Shown piece by piece: positions 39,550-49,980 of a stretch of 64,000 bases of DNA. Where the stretch lies: assembly GCA_964019335.1 (NCBI GenBank), contig OZ025661.1:524001-588000 (forward strand), read 5' to 3'. The DNA is from Diplonema japonicum. Lineage: Eukaryota > Euglenozoa > Diplonemea > Diplonemida > Diplonemidae. A program made the position numbers and the translations under genes. The notes beneath the pieces were generated by a model that saw only the letters and a list, made by a program, of their open reading frames with translations, searched no databases and had not been told where the DNA came from. How positions within the stretch are numbered: position 1 is the stretch's first letter; the number at the start of each line of letters is the position of its first letter.

Positions 39550-40629
39550 TTGAGTGGAAGTATTGTTGATGTTTATTGTTGTGCCGCCTTAACACCGTAT
39601 CACAGGAGGGGGGCTCTTCATGCGATGCGGCACGATTACTGTCAGCTGTCGACCCGTCAGATGTGATCCAGCAGCAGTTTCCATTTGCCGCGGATTTGCC
39701 GTCTTTCATGCTGAAGACTTGAGGTTAGCAGTATCCCCACGCCCTTCAACTCGTGGAAGAGCTGAACACCGTTATACCAGTTGTCGATATACAAATCATA
39801 ACCTTTGTTCTCGTACCTTTGTTCTCCTATGTGGAGAAGAGCCTTCCCACAACAGTCTTTGGTGTTTCCCCGTAGGTGTCGACCCCACCATCATGTCAGG
39901 GCAGTATCCCGTGCTGCTTTCGTTGAGAATAACACCCCATTGATTACGTTCGTCGGGACAAACTGACGGAGGGTCCACTGACAAGTTTTGTTCAGGGGTC
40001 AGAACCTTCACCCATTTCCCTTTCACGAGATCGATGAACGGGCGGATCAGACGCAGCTTGTCGGTTTCTCTGGCAGCAGGATTGGCAAGGTGCAGATACC
40101 GCAGGATCACGTTGAACCGGTTCTTCGACATTTCCGACCAATAGTCGGTCAAATCCCCCTTAATAGAGGCTGCTTCTTCCCCTTCCTCCTCCTCTTCCTC
40201 TTCCTCCTGTTCTTCATCATACTCCTTGTCAAAATCGAAATAGAGATTCACCAGACTCCTCGTCAGATACGGGTGCCTCGTCACCGGCAAACAGGTGGAG
40301 GCTGGGGACTGTCCCATACGTTCGTTGTGTGCTGGCTTGTTGATTTTGATGACCTGCGAGTGACTCAAAAAGAAATTCATAGGGAAAAAGTCAAGAGAAA
40401 ATCAGGAAAATACCCATATTTTGGGTGTCACCCAGTGTCTCGGTACCCCGTTCTAGGTTGAAGCTATGAAGTTTCAGATGGATACAAATAGCGCATTTAA
40501 CGCAGATTTTCCAAATCTTTCCATTTTTTTTTTCATGGAAACCGGTCCAAGACTCAGGTTTGGATCGACACAGGGAACAACACCCCCATTAACGACTCAT
40601 ATATGAGTCGTTGGGCGGACAAGGGTTAA
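39550..40629 (-). pseudogene. PiggyBac-type transposon remnant with intact 5' end
   Basis: On the minus strand the sequence begins TTAACCCTTGTCCGCCCAAC (40629 downward), the classical PiggyBac TTAA target plus CCC terminus. From 40380 an ATG-led frame of 194 codons has a long Glu tract, then DYWSEMSKNRFNVILRYLHL, LIRPFIDLVKGKW and TPEQNLSVDPP (normally SIDE), then GYCPDMMVG; a shifted frame continues YDLYIDNWYNGVQLFHELK. These are ordered parts of the DDE_Tnp_1_7 domain. The catalytic Asp of the SVDE site is followed by Pro, and frames break, so the copy is inactive. Confidence 0.75.
40593..40614. repeat. 22-bp perfect palindrome in PiggyBac end
   Basis: The half-site AACGACTCATA is followed directly by its complement. 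It lies 12 bases inside the TTAA-terminal repeat of the PiggyBac remnant, where subterminal palindromes are often found. Probably a transposase-binding site. Confidence 0.8.
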
Positions 40630-40693
40630 CTAAAGCATTTTATTTTTTACAATTCAGAAAGCTGCAATTCCACCTCAGGACTTAAACAAACCG

Positions 40694-42204
40694 ATGACAT
40701 CAACACCTTCGACCAGTAATGCCGTCGAGGCAGACACTGAGAGCTGGTGCACAAGCATGTCACCTGGCAACATGTCTGCCCCACGACGCCCTGTGCTGCA
40801 GGTGCTCAAAGATGCTTTGAAACACTCGAAAAAAGGCGAGCTTTCGGGAGAGATTCTGGAGGAGTTGCAAGAGATGGAGGCTATCGTGGAGGCAGACGGG
40901 TACGGGAGTGAGGCGGCCCTCCAAGCTGCGCGCAACGTGCAGAAGTGCACCAACAGGAAGGAAGACACGGACCACATTCATGAAAGCCTGAAGACCCTTC
41001 TTGTCAGGTGCAGCCCTACGACATTGCACAAATGACAGAGGTGTTCAAACAGTCGCAAGGAAGCATCACTGCCGTGAAGGGGAAACACGTGCTTGTGTTG
41101 GCAGGGCTCACTGGCGTGGGGAAGACCACCGCCCTGCACTTCCTTGGAGGCTCGCAGCTGGAGAAGGACGCGTACGACGAGTTCACAGTGAAGAGAGCAG
41201 CACCTGGGATGGAGACCTGTGCCATCGGGAATACAACAAACAGCAGCACCAGCTTCTTACAATTCGCCCCCTGCCCTGGGGACCCGTCGGTTGCGCTGCT
41301 CGACACCGTTGGGTGGGATGACACACGTGGACCTGAGTTCGCGGCGGCCTGCAACGCTGTGTTGGGGGCGGCCCTTCGTGAGTGTGCAAGCGTGCGCCTC
41401 TTCGTGCTGATGGAATCAAACCTCAAGAAACAGAGGGGTGAAGCTCTTAAAAAGACAATCCAAGAGTTGTGCGCCCTTGTGGACCCTTCACACCTGGATG
41501 AGATCCTCCAAAGCACCACCTTCGGTCTCACCATGGGTGAGAAACTGAACTACTTGGCTGAAGGCAGGGTACTACACCATGTGCTTGATGGCGAGCAGTC
41601 GGGCAACATGGAGGTGAAACTGTACCGCGCTTTGCAACAGCAGCTGACATTGCCGCATGTGGAGCAGCTGCAAAAGAAGGCAACTGAAGAGGAAAAACAA
41701 AAAGCAGTGAGGACAGGGACTGTGCACTTCGTGGGAGAGGGGAACGAGATGCAGATGGGGTACGCCACTCCTTACGGGAGGTACGTGTCGAGTGTGGTTG
41801 ACGAGGAGCTGCGTGAGGCCGTTGCGACAGACTACTTCGAAGATGGAAAGGACACAGTGGATGATGGGGAGCTGTACAGGGTGCTGATGGACATCGAGAA
41901 GAAGGCAGAGGTGGACACGAACATCCGCAACAACCCGAAGCGACACTTCCTGAGCACGATGGCGCAATGCGTCCAACCCATTGTTGATGGCTGCAGCAGG
42001 ACCTCATCGGAGGTTCTGGGGGCGGTCCTGGCGAGGCCTCCTGTGGACTCTCCTTCGAAGGCCTTCCGCTCCTCTCCATCTGGAGAGACCTTGAGGAACC
42101 TGGAACACCAGCTTCTGGTGTTCCAGGTTCCTCAAGGTCTCTCCAGTGACACTGAGGCTTCTTCGGAAGGGGAACCACGAGCGTGCAGCTTGCAATCTCA
42201 ATAG
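40694..42204 (+). CDS. gene A, part 1: P-loop GTPase-like N-terminal domain
   Basis: A first frame from ATG 40694 (114 codons, helical: LQVLKDALKHSKKGELSGEI) overlaps a second from about 41008. The shift lies near 41003-41040. The second frame has VLVLAGLTGVGKTTALHFLG (Walker A/G1, about 41092), ALLDTVGWDD (G3 DxxG-like) and VRLFVLMESNLKKQ in the place of the NKxD specificity loop, which is absent. It resembles AIG1/septin-like GTPases but nucleotide choice is uncertain. The domain aligns along its length with the N-terminus of gene B (49981). Acceptor CACCTCAG ends 15 bases before the ATG. After residue ~345 the sequence contains a perfect 32-bp inverted repeat and then a stop at 42204, beyond which coding continues in another frame. 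Confidence 0.65.
42080..42146. repeat. perfect inverted repeat, 32-bp arms, 3-nt loop
   Basis: Arms 42080-42111 and 42115-42146 are exact complements around CTT. In the gene A frame they encode GETLRNLEHQ then LVFQVPQGLS. As RNA this would be an extremely stable hairpin. Outer flanks show weak further symmetry (CCTTCCG at 42062, CGGAAGG at 42164). Confidence 0.95.
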
Positions 42205-42962
42205 AGTGCAAGATATGCGTAGCCTGTTCGACCAAGGGACACTCGGGGACACCGTGAAGGAGTGCGAGCAGGAGGTGGAGCGTGAGGTGGGGAGGCACCT
42301 GAAGGATGTGGAGGCACGACATGGACTCCTTCTTCGCACTGCACAGCCCTTTCAATATAACGGCGGACAAGATTTCTACAAGGGAGGAGGTGGCTGCGAT
42401 GCAGCAGCACTTCGGGACACTCTTCCCCAAGCTTGGGTGGGAAGAGGTTGATGTGGAGCAGCGGGTGGAGCAGTTCTTAAAGGAAGCCAGCAGTACCGGG
42501 AAGCCGGAGGCAGTGAAAGAGGCAGTCCGGAAGTGCAGGGAACTCATGGAGGCAGGGTGTCTTACCGTGGCTGGGTCCCTGACGAAGGCACACAAGGAGC
42601 TTGCGGAAAATTTCACAATTTCACATGAGTCAGCTGTGGCGGAGGCAGTGAAGGGGGATGACGTGAAGAAGATGGTCGGGTTTCTTACAAATTGTTCAAA
42701 CACGGCTTCCAGTCTTGGAGGTGAGGGGGGCCCAAACTACGACTGTGACTACAGCGTGGCAGCGGAGGAAGTGAGGGAAGGGCTGGAGAGTAGGCTGGAG
42801 ACGGCACAGGAGGCAGTGCCGCTGCTTCCAAATGACTGCGACAGTTTGAAGAAGCATCTTGAGTTCCTGATGCAGGTGGTGAAGAGCAGCAGCAGGCTTG
42901 AGTCCCTTGGGGTGAAGGTGGACTGGCTTGAAGGGCCTGGACGAGGTGGCGGGGCTCATTGA
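42205..42962 (+). CDS. gene A, part 2: helical linker, frameshifted
   Basis: Coding resumes at about 42217 as MRSLFDQGTLGDTVKECEQEVEREVGRHLKDVEA. Around 42325-42335 it shifts by one base to DMDSFFALHSPFNITADKIS, then runs to a stop at 42960, while the next frame begins by 42928 (KGLDEVAGLIEGQFKK). Each shift is explained by a single extra base, and no GTATG donor is present, so they look like frameshifts rather than the mini-introns found elsewhere. The content is alpha-helical and continues smoothly into part 3, so parts 1-3 most likely derive from one gene. Confidence 0.55.
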
Positions 42963-45900
42963 AGGACAGTTCAAGAAGGCGATGGGGACGGCAAGCGAGG
43001 CGGATGTGAAGGTGTACCTCTCTGTTGGGAAGGTTCTTAAGAGGCAGTGGGAGGAAGGGTACGACTCCAAGATGGACGAGAACTGTGCAGAGCTTGAGGG
43101 CGCTGCGCTGGAGTTCTTGGAAGGGTCAGAACACAAGCTCATGCGCCTCGTACAGGGTTTTAATAAACAAAAGCGGAAGGGGTTTGCCTTCGACACTCAA
43201 CTGTCTGAGAGCTACCTGTGGAGCGAGAAGGTGCGGAAGGGCACAAACAAGGAGAAGCACCTTGCAAGCCTACAAGATCTTCACCGACACCTCAGGCAAC
43301 CCCTCCCACAGACGGCGGCGGCAGTGGAGAGGTGCATCACGGCACACATGGAGGCACTGCTCACTCGCTGTGACGAGATCGAGAAACTGATCGAGGGAGC
43401 ACCTGGACAGGTGAGGCGGCTGGAATGGCTGAGGGCGAAGTACATTGCGGCTGACCCGAGGCTGAGCTTGCTGCAGGATCATGGGGCACTGCATGAGGCT
43501 ACAGTGGACAACACAGCTGGGGCAGAAGCTGTGGTGCGTGACAAGCTGAACACGGAGAAGAACAAGCTGACAAAGGAGGAAGCAGAGTTGAAGAAGCTGT
43601 TGGTGGAGTTAGGTATAAAGATAAGAAGCCGAGGAGACCTTCTGATAGAACACAAGTGGACTGATGAGGAGGGTGCAAAGGAACACAAGGAAGAATTGGA
43701 GATGAACGAAACACATGAAGAAGCGGAACTTTCCAAACTTTGTACCTTGCAGAGACAGTTCAAGGAAGCACAAGAGAACAACCGGAAGAGAACCTTTGGA
43801 GGCTTTTCGACCCTTAGTGAACTGGAGACTGCCATAGACGACAAGAACGAGACAGTGAAAAGATGTAAACAAGCAAATTTTCGATGCCAAGAGGTGCTCG
43901 ACAGACTTCAAAAAATCAACACAATCCCTGAAGGTGCTGATGATTCGTTTGCCGAAATGGAATTGCAGGAAGTGAAGATGAAACTAGAAGAAACCGTGAA
44001 AGGTTTGCGAGAGAAGACAAAGGGACTCGACGAGAAGCTGTCTCTGCTGTGCGCGAACAAGCCTGTGTCAGAGGCTCTTCAGGTGCTACAGGATGAACGC
44101 ATCGCAACAGCAAAGGATTTAGAGATAGATCTTAAGGAGAAAAAAAGGCAAGTTCCGCGTGAAGAATCGAGGAAAGAGGAGCTGAGACAGCTGGCACCAC
44201 ACCTGCAATACTTGGAAGACGTTGTAGAAGCTGGTGTTGACTGTGAACGTGCTGTGATGCTGCGAAACTCGCTGGTGACGAACGTGAAGGATGCTGCGAT
44301 CAAGAAGGAAGAGAAGGCAGTGGACGGGGTAAAGGAAGTACGCAACATGGGCATGGAGGAGTGGGACCAGCAGGCACTCGATTCAATCGTTAGAAACGTG
44401 GACGATATGTTCAAGTACCTTGGTACATTGCCCTCCGAGTACAAGAATCACGTGAGAACCCCTTCTTTGCTCCTTGAGTCCCTTGCTGAGCTGCACGAAT
44501 TCCTGCGGTGGAACATGCCCAAAGATGATGAAGCAACCTTTGCACGCTACTGCTATGTGGCAAGTCGGTTCTCGTTGCTTGGCTCCGCAACGCAGCAACC
44601 GTTCACAGACATTTGCAAGACTCACGACACTGAGCTGCAGTCGATTCTGAAATACGAAACCCCCAGTGTGGTGGACGACATGGAGCTCTTCAGGGCGAAG
44701 GAGAAGCTGGAGCTGTACAGCAAGCTTGGGAAGGCATGGGATGCACACTCACGGGGCAATGCATTGCAGAAAACTATGCTTCGAAGCCTCACCGGGCAGA
44801 TCGAGAGACGCTGCACTGCAATTAACTCCAAGAAAATTGAAGATGTGCACGACATGTGGAGAGAAGGAAGTAAGCAGATGCTCCTTGTGAAACGGGCAGA
44901 AGATGTTCTGACAAAGGGAGAACAAAAACAGTTACAAGAGAAATGCGATTCTTTGCAGAAGCGGCTCTCCTCCAAGTTCAAAGATACGCTGAACCAACTG
45001 CGCACGTCAAATGAAAGCTGCATGAATGTCAAGGACAAGCTGGATACGTTTGAGGAGTTCTATGACTTCATGACACCAGAGGTGGCGGAGGAGTTTACGA
45101 GGCTGCAGGATGAGCAGCTCCACGAGGCGAACACCACACTTGATATGTTGAAGGAGAATGGCCCTCAAGATTGGAACGAAATGCTTTGGCAGGACCTGAA
45201 GAAGGCGGAAGAGGAGAAAAACCTACCACGCAGCATGGTGCGGCAGATCACCGAAAACGTGAATAGAGCTTTCACGGCCGAGCTTGAGAAGGGGACACCG
45301 CTTGATAACTTTCGGAAGGTGAACACAAAGCTGCGAAAGATGAAGACGTTTGAACCTGTTGTCGATGAACTGGATGCACGAGTTAACGAGGTCAGCAGCA
45401 GGCGCGACAAGGAGAACTTAGATACCCGTTCTCGGGTGGAGCAAGCTGTGAAGTTGGGCAGCTTCGAAGGGCTGGAAAGCGATATGTCGGAAAGTACGTT
45501 CAGCGAACTGAAAAGACAGCTGAGAGTCGAGAATATCGAGGAAAAGATCATCTCACATAAGCTTGAGGCCAGACATGTGCTTCTCGTGCTGCACTGCGAA
45601 AGATATGCAATTAGGGCAGATTGTGCCCCCCCACGAGAATTCGCTAGTCTTGAAGCACAATGCAAACGAGACTTCAGTCGTAAGTTGAAACAAAACTGGA
45701 ACGACTTCGTTTTTTGGGTGAAGTTCCTGGGGTCACGGTGCGACCAGGAGCTCGTGGCACAGTTCCTCAAGAGGTGTGGCTTGGAAAGAACACTCGAACA
45801 GCTCCTGAGCACCTTCAAAGAAATGGAGAAGACGATGTGCACGGTGCTTGGAAGCGACAGCCTGGAAGAAGTGGAGGGGGTGGCGGAGGAGTGGAAGAGG

Positions 45901-48900
45901 TCCTTTGCAGTCCTTGCGGCTGGATGGGTGGAAAAGATGCGTCCCTTGCTGGCCTCACTGCAGGGTGATGATAATTCGTGCTTGGCAACACTCAGGAATG
46001 TGGACGAGCAGGTACCTGACTGGGAGGGGTGGCGGAAGAAGGTGTCAGACCGAGTGGACAGGCACCTTGCATCACTGACGGAGAAGGGGAAGGAGCTGGC
46101 AAAGCCATCGATGGAAACACAGGACTCTGTGGCCCGGAAGGACTTCTACGTAAAGCTCACGAAAGACATCAAGGCACTGGAGTCTTTCACAGCAGCAGGC
46201 GCGAGGGCGGTGGGACACAAGCTTGTCCCAGATGTTCAAGCGCAGCTGATGGTGGCCTTTTCAGACCTCCACTCCTCGGTGAAGCGGGCAGTGGAGAGTG
46301 AGGACTGGGTACTGGTGAATCAAGTTGTTGGGAACTTGGAGAGCCTGCGGAGCTGCCCTGCGAAGCGTGTGTCTGATGTTGCTTGTTCTGAGCATGCCAA
46401 GGTTGTGAGGCTTCTGGAGGTGACGATGCGGAAGTACAAGAACCTGGAGGGGACTGACAGGGTGGAATGCCTTGTAAAGCTGTATCAGATGGCAGATGGT
46501 GTTGAGGTGATACGAGAGATGGCGACAAAGGCCATCTCAACAATCTTGACGAAGTTCACAAAAGACAAAGGCCCGAAGAAGCTATCTGAGTTTGCTGAGG
46601 AACTTCGCAGCCATACGAGTGGGACAGGTGAGCACCTTGTGAAGGAGCACAGTGTGTTTAAGGCGGAGAACCGGCGCCTCTTCAACGAAAATGTGGGAAG
46701 GCGTGACATCAATGTTGTCTTGACCGACTTGGAAACTAAGAACAAGATGCCAAAAGAGCATTCACGCCTCTTGCAAACAGCACACGAAGATGTAATGTCC
46801 AAGTTCTTTCAATTCGTGCGGGGTGGTTGCACGCATCCGAAGGATTCCATTGATAAATTAATCACTGCCGCAAAGGACCTGGGGAGTAAGCTGCGGCAAA
46901 AAAGGAACGGGGGAGTGGTAAATTGGGCTATTTCTCTTTTTGAACCGACAGAAAAAGATCTACTAACTAGTATCGTTGCGCACATCACTGCGATCTGGTC
47001 GCTGATGGCAAGTGATGGGAGCAGCAACACGGACGAGCACCTTCGAAAGCCACACGCTGTGCAAGTGGTGGCGATCCTGTGCGGGCTCGGGTGGACATCT
47101 GGGGGGTTTCTGAACGGGTCGTTCGTGCAGGTGGGAACAGGGGAAGGGAAGTCTGTGGTCCTTGCTGTTCTGGCGGCTGTGTGTGGGCTGCTGGGGGTGA
47201 AGCCTTATGTCGTGTGCTACAGCTCCTACCTCAGCAGGAGGGACGAAAAAGACTTCAAGGAACTCCTGACGGCCTTGGGCGCCGACCCATTCTACGGGAC
47301 CTTCAACGAGTGCTGCGAGGATGTGCTGATGGGGAAGTCCCTCCGAGAGGAGGCAGAGGCACTTCTTCTCACTCGTAGTTGTAGCAAACGCAAAGCTTTC
47401 TCAAATGCATCGAAGCGCTGCCTGTTGATCGACGAGGTGGATGTGTTCCTCGACGAGTCGTTCTACGGGCAGCAGTACCTCCCGTCGCTGAAGCTCGACG
47501 CGAAAGGGCTGAAGGGGCTCACGGATCAGTTGTGGGAGGGGAGGGGTACAATGGATAAGCTGACGTGGGAGAAGGTGAAAAAGTCAGAGGAGTACAAGAA
47601 GGCAGTCGCAGTGTTTGCTGGCTTCAAGTCTCTGTTTGAGGAGGCTGTTCGCTCGATGATCGCGGATCTGAAGTACTACAAGAGCGGGCCCAAGTGGACT
47701 GTGGATGAGGAGCAGCTGAAGGACGGGACCATCAGGATCGGGTACGTGGATCAGGATGCGGTGGACTACACGAAGGTGTACGAGTACGGCACTCTGTGGG
47801 CCCTGTACGAGGAGTACAGGAAGGACGACTACCCTGGTGACAAAGAGATGAGGGAGCAGAAGCTGGCTGAGGCACTGTACCTGCAGTTCAAGCTTGGCCA
47901 GTACTCGTACACACACCTGGCGATGGAGGAGTTCAAACTCATTGTCGGGGTGTCGGGGACACTTCCGAAGGCTGACTCTGCGGAAGCAAAAGTTGTTCGA
48001 GAGTTCGGGATTGTGAGCCAGACTGTGATGCCCTCGATGTACGGGGGGAGCAACCTTGTCTTCAAGAAAGCAGTTCATGTGAACGCTGAGGAGACAGGGA
48101 ACGTGCACTTTGCAAAGCTGATGCAGGAGGTGAAGGAAGGGCTTCAGGGGGGGAAGCGGAGTGTTCTTGTGCTGTTCGAGACGGAGAAGCAAGTGGACGA
48201 CTACATGAAGCGTGTGGGTGAGACGGAGGACGAGGCCTTCGTTCGGAAGATGCAGAGGATGGTGGAGGGGCTCACACACGATGAGAGGGTGTCGCGAACG
48301 AGGAGGGCGACGACCCCTGGGGTGCTGACCTTTGCGACTCGTGTGTACGGGCGTGGGATCGACTTCATCGTGACACAGAAGGAGATGCTGGATGCAGGGG
48401 GTCTCCATGTGGTGCAGACCTTCATGGGCCCCATGTCGGAGCACCTGCAGATCAAGGGACGGGCGGCACGCCAAGGACAGCCAGGCTCCTTCTCCATGCT
48501 CGTCGACATCGGGGGGCTCGACAGGTTCGACATCAGCAGGGAGCAGGCTCTTGAGGCCTCGAGGGACAGCAAGCTGTACGACCTTGTTCGGAAGAGTAAA
48601 GCTTTCTATGCGAAGGACCTGTCACTGCAGAGTGAGGAGATGAGGCATGCAAAGGAGGACCACGACAGCTCCATGGCATTCAGGCGTAAGTTGAGCTATG
48701 GGGGAACGAGCCTTGGTGGGATGAACAGGTCTGAGCTTGTTGAGAAGCTTGTGGAGTGGAACAAGGGTCCCAGGGAGGCTATGCAACAGGCGAGCAAGAC
48801 AGTGATCCTTCTTGATGGGACTGGTTCGATGACCCACCTCATTCACGGTGCGAAGGCAGTGCTGCGTGAGACCTTCAAGCGTGTCTACTCCATTCTGGAG

Positions 48901-49455
48901 GAGGCGAAGAAAGGCTCCTTCTCCATCCAGATTGGGGTCTACAGGAACTACAACCGCAAGCTGTTCGAGTGCTCGAAGTGGTGTGACGATGCTGGGTCAT
49001 TGTACGAGTTCCTTCAGTGTGTGCGGGCAGAAGGCGGCTGGGGTGAGGAAGCAGTGGAGGCAGGTCTGCAGCACGTGAACGGGGAGGCAGGGGTGACACA
49101 AGTGATCCTCATGGGCGATGCACCTGCCAACTCTGCGGAAAAGTTGCAGCTGGTTAAATCGGACGGCTACACCGTCTCGACCGACTGGGAGACAGAGACA
49201 CGTTCGTTGATCGACAAAGAAATCCCAGTCCATGCCTTCTACCTTGCTAGATGGGCGAAGGAGAACTTCAAACAGATCGCAAGCAGGACAGGTGGGCAGT
49301 GCAAGGGGCTGGATGTCTCTGCTGCAGGCAGCTCGGATGTGCTGATGGACCTGTGGAGTGTGCAGGTGCTGCGTGACATTGGCGGCGATGAGCTGGAGGC
49401 CATGTACAAGAGGCGCTATGCCACAGGGAGCCACACTGAGGGGACATCGGCTTGA
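42928..49455 (+). CDS. gene A, part 3: helical stalk, SecA-like DEAD motor, VWA domain
   Basis: 2,175 codons open without a stop. Codons 1-1370 are helical stalk, rich in Glu, Lys and Leu, with segments alignable to gene B (ELYSKLGKAWDAHSRGNAL). A SecA-type motor follows: Walker A VGTGEGKSVV (codons 1402-1411), LLIDEVDVFLDE (1499-), VSGTLPK, ATRVYGRGIDF (about 1804-) and HLQIKGRAARQGQPGSF (about 1839-), matching SecA TGEGKT, DEVD, GRGTDI and GRSGRQGDPG. Last is a VWA-like domain with ILLDGTGSMTHL (Asp1963; a DxTxS form of MIDAS), GGWGEEAVEAGL and VILMGDAPAN, as in vWA domains of alpha-kinases. No plastid or signal peptide. A SecA helicase used outside protein export, with a metal-dependent adhesion or sensing domain; role unknown. 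Confidence 0.85.
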   Translation: MKGLDEVAGLIEGQFKKAMGTASEADVKVYLSVGKVLKRQWEEGYDSKMDENCAELEGAALEFLEGSEHKLMRLVQGFNKQKRKGFAFDTQLSESYLWSEKVRKGTNKEKHLASLQDLHRHLRQPLPQTAAAVERCITAHMEALLTRCDEIEKLIEGAPGQVRRLEWLRAKYIAADPRLSLLQDHGALHEATVDNTAGAEAVVRDKLNTEKNKLTKEEAELKKLLVELGIKIRSRGDLLIEHKWTDEEGAKEHKEELEMNETHEEAELSKLCTLQRQFKEAQENNRKRTFGGFSTLSELETAIDDKNETVKRCKQANFRCQEVLDRLQKINTIPEGADDSFAEMELQEVKMKLEETVKGLREKTKGLDEKLSLLCANKPVSEALQVLQDERIATAKDLEIDLKEKKRQVPREESRKEELRQLAPHLQYLEDVVEAGVDCERAVMLRNSLVTNVKDAAIKKEEKAVDGVKEVRNMGMEEWDQQALDSIVRNVDDMFKYLGTLPSEYKNHVRTPSLLLESLAELHEFLRWNMPKDDEATFARYCYVASRFSLLGSATQQPFTDICKTHDTELQSILKYETPSVVDDMELFRAKEKLELYSKLGKAWDAHSRGNALQKTMLRSLTGQIERRCTAINSKKIEDVHDMWREGSKQMLLVKRAEDVLTKGEQKQLQEKCDSLQKRLSSKFKDTLNQLRTSNESCMNVKDKLDTFEEFYDFMTPEVAEEFTRLQDEQLHEANTTLDMLKENGPQDWNEMLWQDLKKAEEEKNLPRSMVRQITENVNRAFTAELEKGTPLDNFRKVNTKLRKMKTFEPVVDELDARVNEVSSRRDKENLDTRSRVEQAVKLGSFEGLESDMSESTFSELKRQLRVENIEEKIISHKLEARHVLLVLHCERYAIRADCAPPREFASLEAQCKRDFSRKLKQNWNDFVFWVKFLGSRCDQELVAQFLKRCGLERTLEQLLSTFKEMEKTMCTVLGSDSLEEVEGVAEEWKRSFAVLAAGWVEKMRPLLASLQGDDNSCLATLRNVDEQVPDWEGWRKKVSDRVDRHLASLTEKGKELAKPSMETQDSVARKDFYVKLTKDIKALESFTAAGARAVGHKLVPDVQAQLMVAFSDLHSSVKRAVESEDWVLVNQVVGNLESLRSCPAKRVSDVACSEHAKVVRLLEVTMRKYKNLEGTDRVECLVKLYQMADGVEVIREMATKAISTILTKFTKDKGPKKLSEFAEELRSHTSGTGEHLVKEHSVFKAENRRLFNENVGRRDINVVLTDLETKNKMPKEHSRLLQTAHEDVMSKFFQFVRGGCTHPKDSIDKLITAAKDLGSKLRQKRNGGVVNWAISLFEPTEKDLLTSIVAHITAIWSLMASDGSSNTDEHLRKPHAVQVVAILCGLGWTSGGFLNGSFVQVGTGEGKSVVLAVLAAVCGLLGVKPYVVCYSSYLSRRDEKDFKELLTALGADPFYGTFNECCEDVLMGKSLREEAEALLLTRSCSKRKAFSNASKRCLLIDEVDVFLDESFYGQQYLPSLKLDAKGLKGLTDQLWEGRGTMDKLTWEKVKKSEEYKKAVAVFAGFKSLFEEAVRSMIADLKYYKSGPKWTVDEEQLKDGTIRIGYVDQDAVDYTKVYEYGTLWALYEEYRKDDYPGDKEMREQKLAEALYLQFKLGQYSYTHLAMEEFKLIVGVSGTLPKADSAEAKVVREFGIVSQTVMPSMYGGSNLVFKKAVHVNAEETGNVHFAKLMQEVKEGLQGGKRSVLVLFETEKQVDDYMKRVGETEDEAFVRKMQRMVEGLTHDERVSRTRRATTPGVLTFATRVYGRGIDFIVTQKEMLDAGGLHVVQTFMGPMSEHLQIKGRAARQGQPGSFSMLVDIGGLDRFDISREQALEASRDSKLYDLVRKSKAFYAKDLSLQSEEMRHAKEDHDSSMAFRRKLSYGGTSLGGMNRSELVEKLVEWNKGPREAMQQASKTVILLDGTGSMTHLIHGAKAVLRETFKRVYSILEEAKKGSFSIQIGVYRNYNRKLFECSKWCDDAGSLYEFLQCVRAEGGWGEEAVEAGLQHVNGEAGVTQVILMGDAPANSAEKLQLVKSDGYTVSTDWETETRSLIDKEIPVHAFYLARWAKENFKQIASRTGGQCKGLDVSAAGSSDVLMDLWSVQVLRDIGGDELEAMYKRRYATGSHTEGTSA

Positions 49456-49590
49456 TTTCAAGGTGCTGAGAGTACGGGGTGAGGATGGCGACATATAAGG
49501 TGATCCCTCTTACGCCTTTTTGTACTGGGTGCATAATTTTTTGGGGGTGAGTATCGGGTGCAACTTGTGAAGTTTCTTCGTTTGTGAAAT

Positions 49591-49632
<42 letters not shown>

Positions 49633-49980
49633 TTTTTAAAAGAATCCCCCCCAAAAAAAATCCCAGTTTCACCTTCTACCTTAGCTCTCTGTCATTTACT
49701 GGGAGTCAAAATACTGAACACCGAAAAAAAAAAAAAAAAGAAAAAAGAAAAAAAAACTCAGGCAATATCTTTTCTTGCTAACCGCTCATTGGACCTCGGA
49801 ATTTTCGGTCTAAATAAGTTTTCTTCCTTGATCATTGGGAGAACACCTTTAGGGTGTTCTTTGCTCTTTTTCCTTTTTAAATGGTTTTATAACTTTATGC
49901 AATGAACGTGTCCCGCAGAAAAGCGGGGAGGGGGGGAGCAAGATGAGAAAACTTTTCACACCAACAACAGGAAAAAAAAA
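49456..49980. other. intergenic between genes A and B
   Basis: T run of about 40 bases (49591-49631), A runs near 49724-49756, then a CAACAACAG acceptor (AG 49969-49970) 10 bases before the start of gene B. No terminator or repeat beyond these runs. Confidence 0.6.

Noticed and set aside
41016-42703. Minus-strand open frames opposite gene A
   Set aside because: Composition (Ser/Cys/Pro/His-rich) is what antisense of Glu/Lys-rich helix gives; the plus strand has real domains.
42928-49455. Plastid SecA import motor
   Set aside because: No transit peptide, wrong domain context (GTPase-stalk before, VWA after) and no other plastid gene in the window.
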